Below are positions 41,991 through 42,352 of a DNA stretch of 42,352 nucleotides, piece by piece; the stretch's first letter is position 1; each line of letters opens with the position of its first letter. This stretch comes from Pseudomonas sp. GM78 (GTDB lineage: Bacteria; Pseudomonadota; Gammaproteobacteria; Pseudomonadales; Pseudomonadaceae), in assembly GCF_000282475.1 (NCBI RefSeq), contig NZ_AKJF01000129.1, positions 1 to 42,352 on the forward strand. The letters run 5' to 3'. The position numbers and the translations under genes are program-made. The notes under the pieces were generated by a model. It saw only the letters and a program-made list of their open reading frames with translations. It was not told where the DNA came from and did no database searches.

Positions 41991-42336
41991 TTTATTGTTC
42001 TCCGCAGTCGGGTTCGGTTGCTCACAGTCTTGCGGCGCGGACGATTTCGGAGAACGGCAGGAAAGGCCAAAAGGGGATTAATGTGGCCAAAATATTTGAC
42101 CGAAATTCGCCCCTGCAGATGAGTATTTGGATTGGGTGTATATCCGTTGCTGCGGTAACGGCCACCTATGGTTTCGCCCGGCGAGTCACTTGGAAACACC
42201 TGTAGGAGCGAGCCTGCTCGCGATGGAGGTCAACGATAACGCGCCCTGTCTGGATGATCGCGTGGTTTGGCAGTCCATCGCCAGCAGGCTGGCTCCCACA
42301 GGGGATTGGGGGTATCTGTAAAAGTCAGGTCGGCTG
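41991..42336. promoter_or_regulatory. Upstream region of the acetylpolyamine operon
   Basis: This gap contains two exact GGCCAAAA repeats at 42065-42072 and 42085-42092, 20 bp apart start to start, which would suit a dimeric regulator. The rest of the gap up to the REP pair shows no gene. Short open frames here have no ribosome sites or recognisable product. Confidence 0.45.
42201..42302. repeat. REP pair
   Basis: TGTAGGAGCGAGCCTGCTCG at 42201 and the inverted partner ending GGCTCCCACAGG at 42302 form a convergent pair of the same class as at 31494. Confidence 0.85.
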
Positions 42337-42352
42337 TCAGGCCGCCTCGCTT
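42337..42352 (-). CDS. Possible last codons of the next reverse-strand gene
   Basis: The last bases of the window read, on the reverse strand, S-E-A-A-stop, with the TGA at 42337-42339. This is a plausible gene end after the REP pair, but four codons cannot identify it. Confidence 0.25.

Overview
The window looks like chromosome of a fluorescent-group Pseudomonas. Protein-level evidence is the PQQ genes, OprD porin, MocR/PaiB pair, acetylpolyamine amidohydrolase with a PotF-like protein, and a very large DUF6543-type protein. REP elements of the 'TGTAGGAGCGAGC' class and high-GC codon usage agree. No rRNA, tRNA or CRISPR array was seen.

Region 1 (1-11.6 kb) is a periplasmic alcohol-oxidation system. 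It holds pqqB (partial) and pqqA, a PQQ/haem-c alcohol dehydrogenase, an outer-membrane MetA-pathway protein, a divergent AcoR-type sigma-54 activator, a DUF4242 protein, an aldehyde dehydrogenase, an AraC regulator, a second MetA-type protein and a serine esterase. Two consensus -24/-12 promoters, each with an upstream inverted repeat sharing a TGTCCCG core, drive the ADH and ALDH operons. The likely flow is ester to alcohol to aldehyde to acid; the substrate is unknown.

Region 2 (11.9-17.8 kb) is an uptake and oxidation cluster of unknown substrate: OprD porin, MFS carrier, AraC regulator, and an overlapping opine-dehydrogenase-fold / 3-hydroxyacyl-CoA-dehydrogenase-fold gene pair. An 11-bp direct repeat at 20-bp spacing, a plausible AraC-family operator, precedes the pair.

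Region 3 (17.87-29.2 kb) is a complete D-glucarate catabolic island: glucarate dehydratase, 5-dehydro-4-deoxyglucarate dehydratase, 2-oxoglutarate semialdehyde dehydrogenase, two MFS transporters, a D-2-hydroxyacid dehydrogenase with a LysR regulator, and two GntR/FCD regulators. A dihydrofolate-reductase-like gene follows.

Region 4 (29.2-31.5 kb) is AT-richer, gene-poor and mosaic. It contains a 119-bp diverged copy of the 3' end of the hydroxyacyl-CoA dehydrogenase gene, a small hypothetical gene, a decayed tyrosine-recombinase fragment, a cupin gene, and a third, 29-bp copy of the same gene tail. The three tails (17.8, 30.0 and 31.45 kb) suggest two successive insertions at the 3' end of that gene. 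This is the most unusual observation in the window.

Region 5 (31.5-42.35 kb) looks like ordinary chromosome: two GNAT acetyltransferases, a PaiB-like protein, a divergent MocR-type regulator, the 1525-residue DUF6543-type protein, and an acetylpolyamine amidohydrolase / PotF-like operon, with REP pairs in the gaps.
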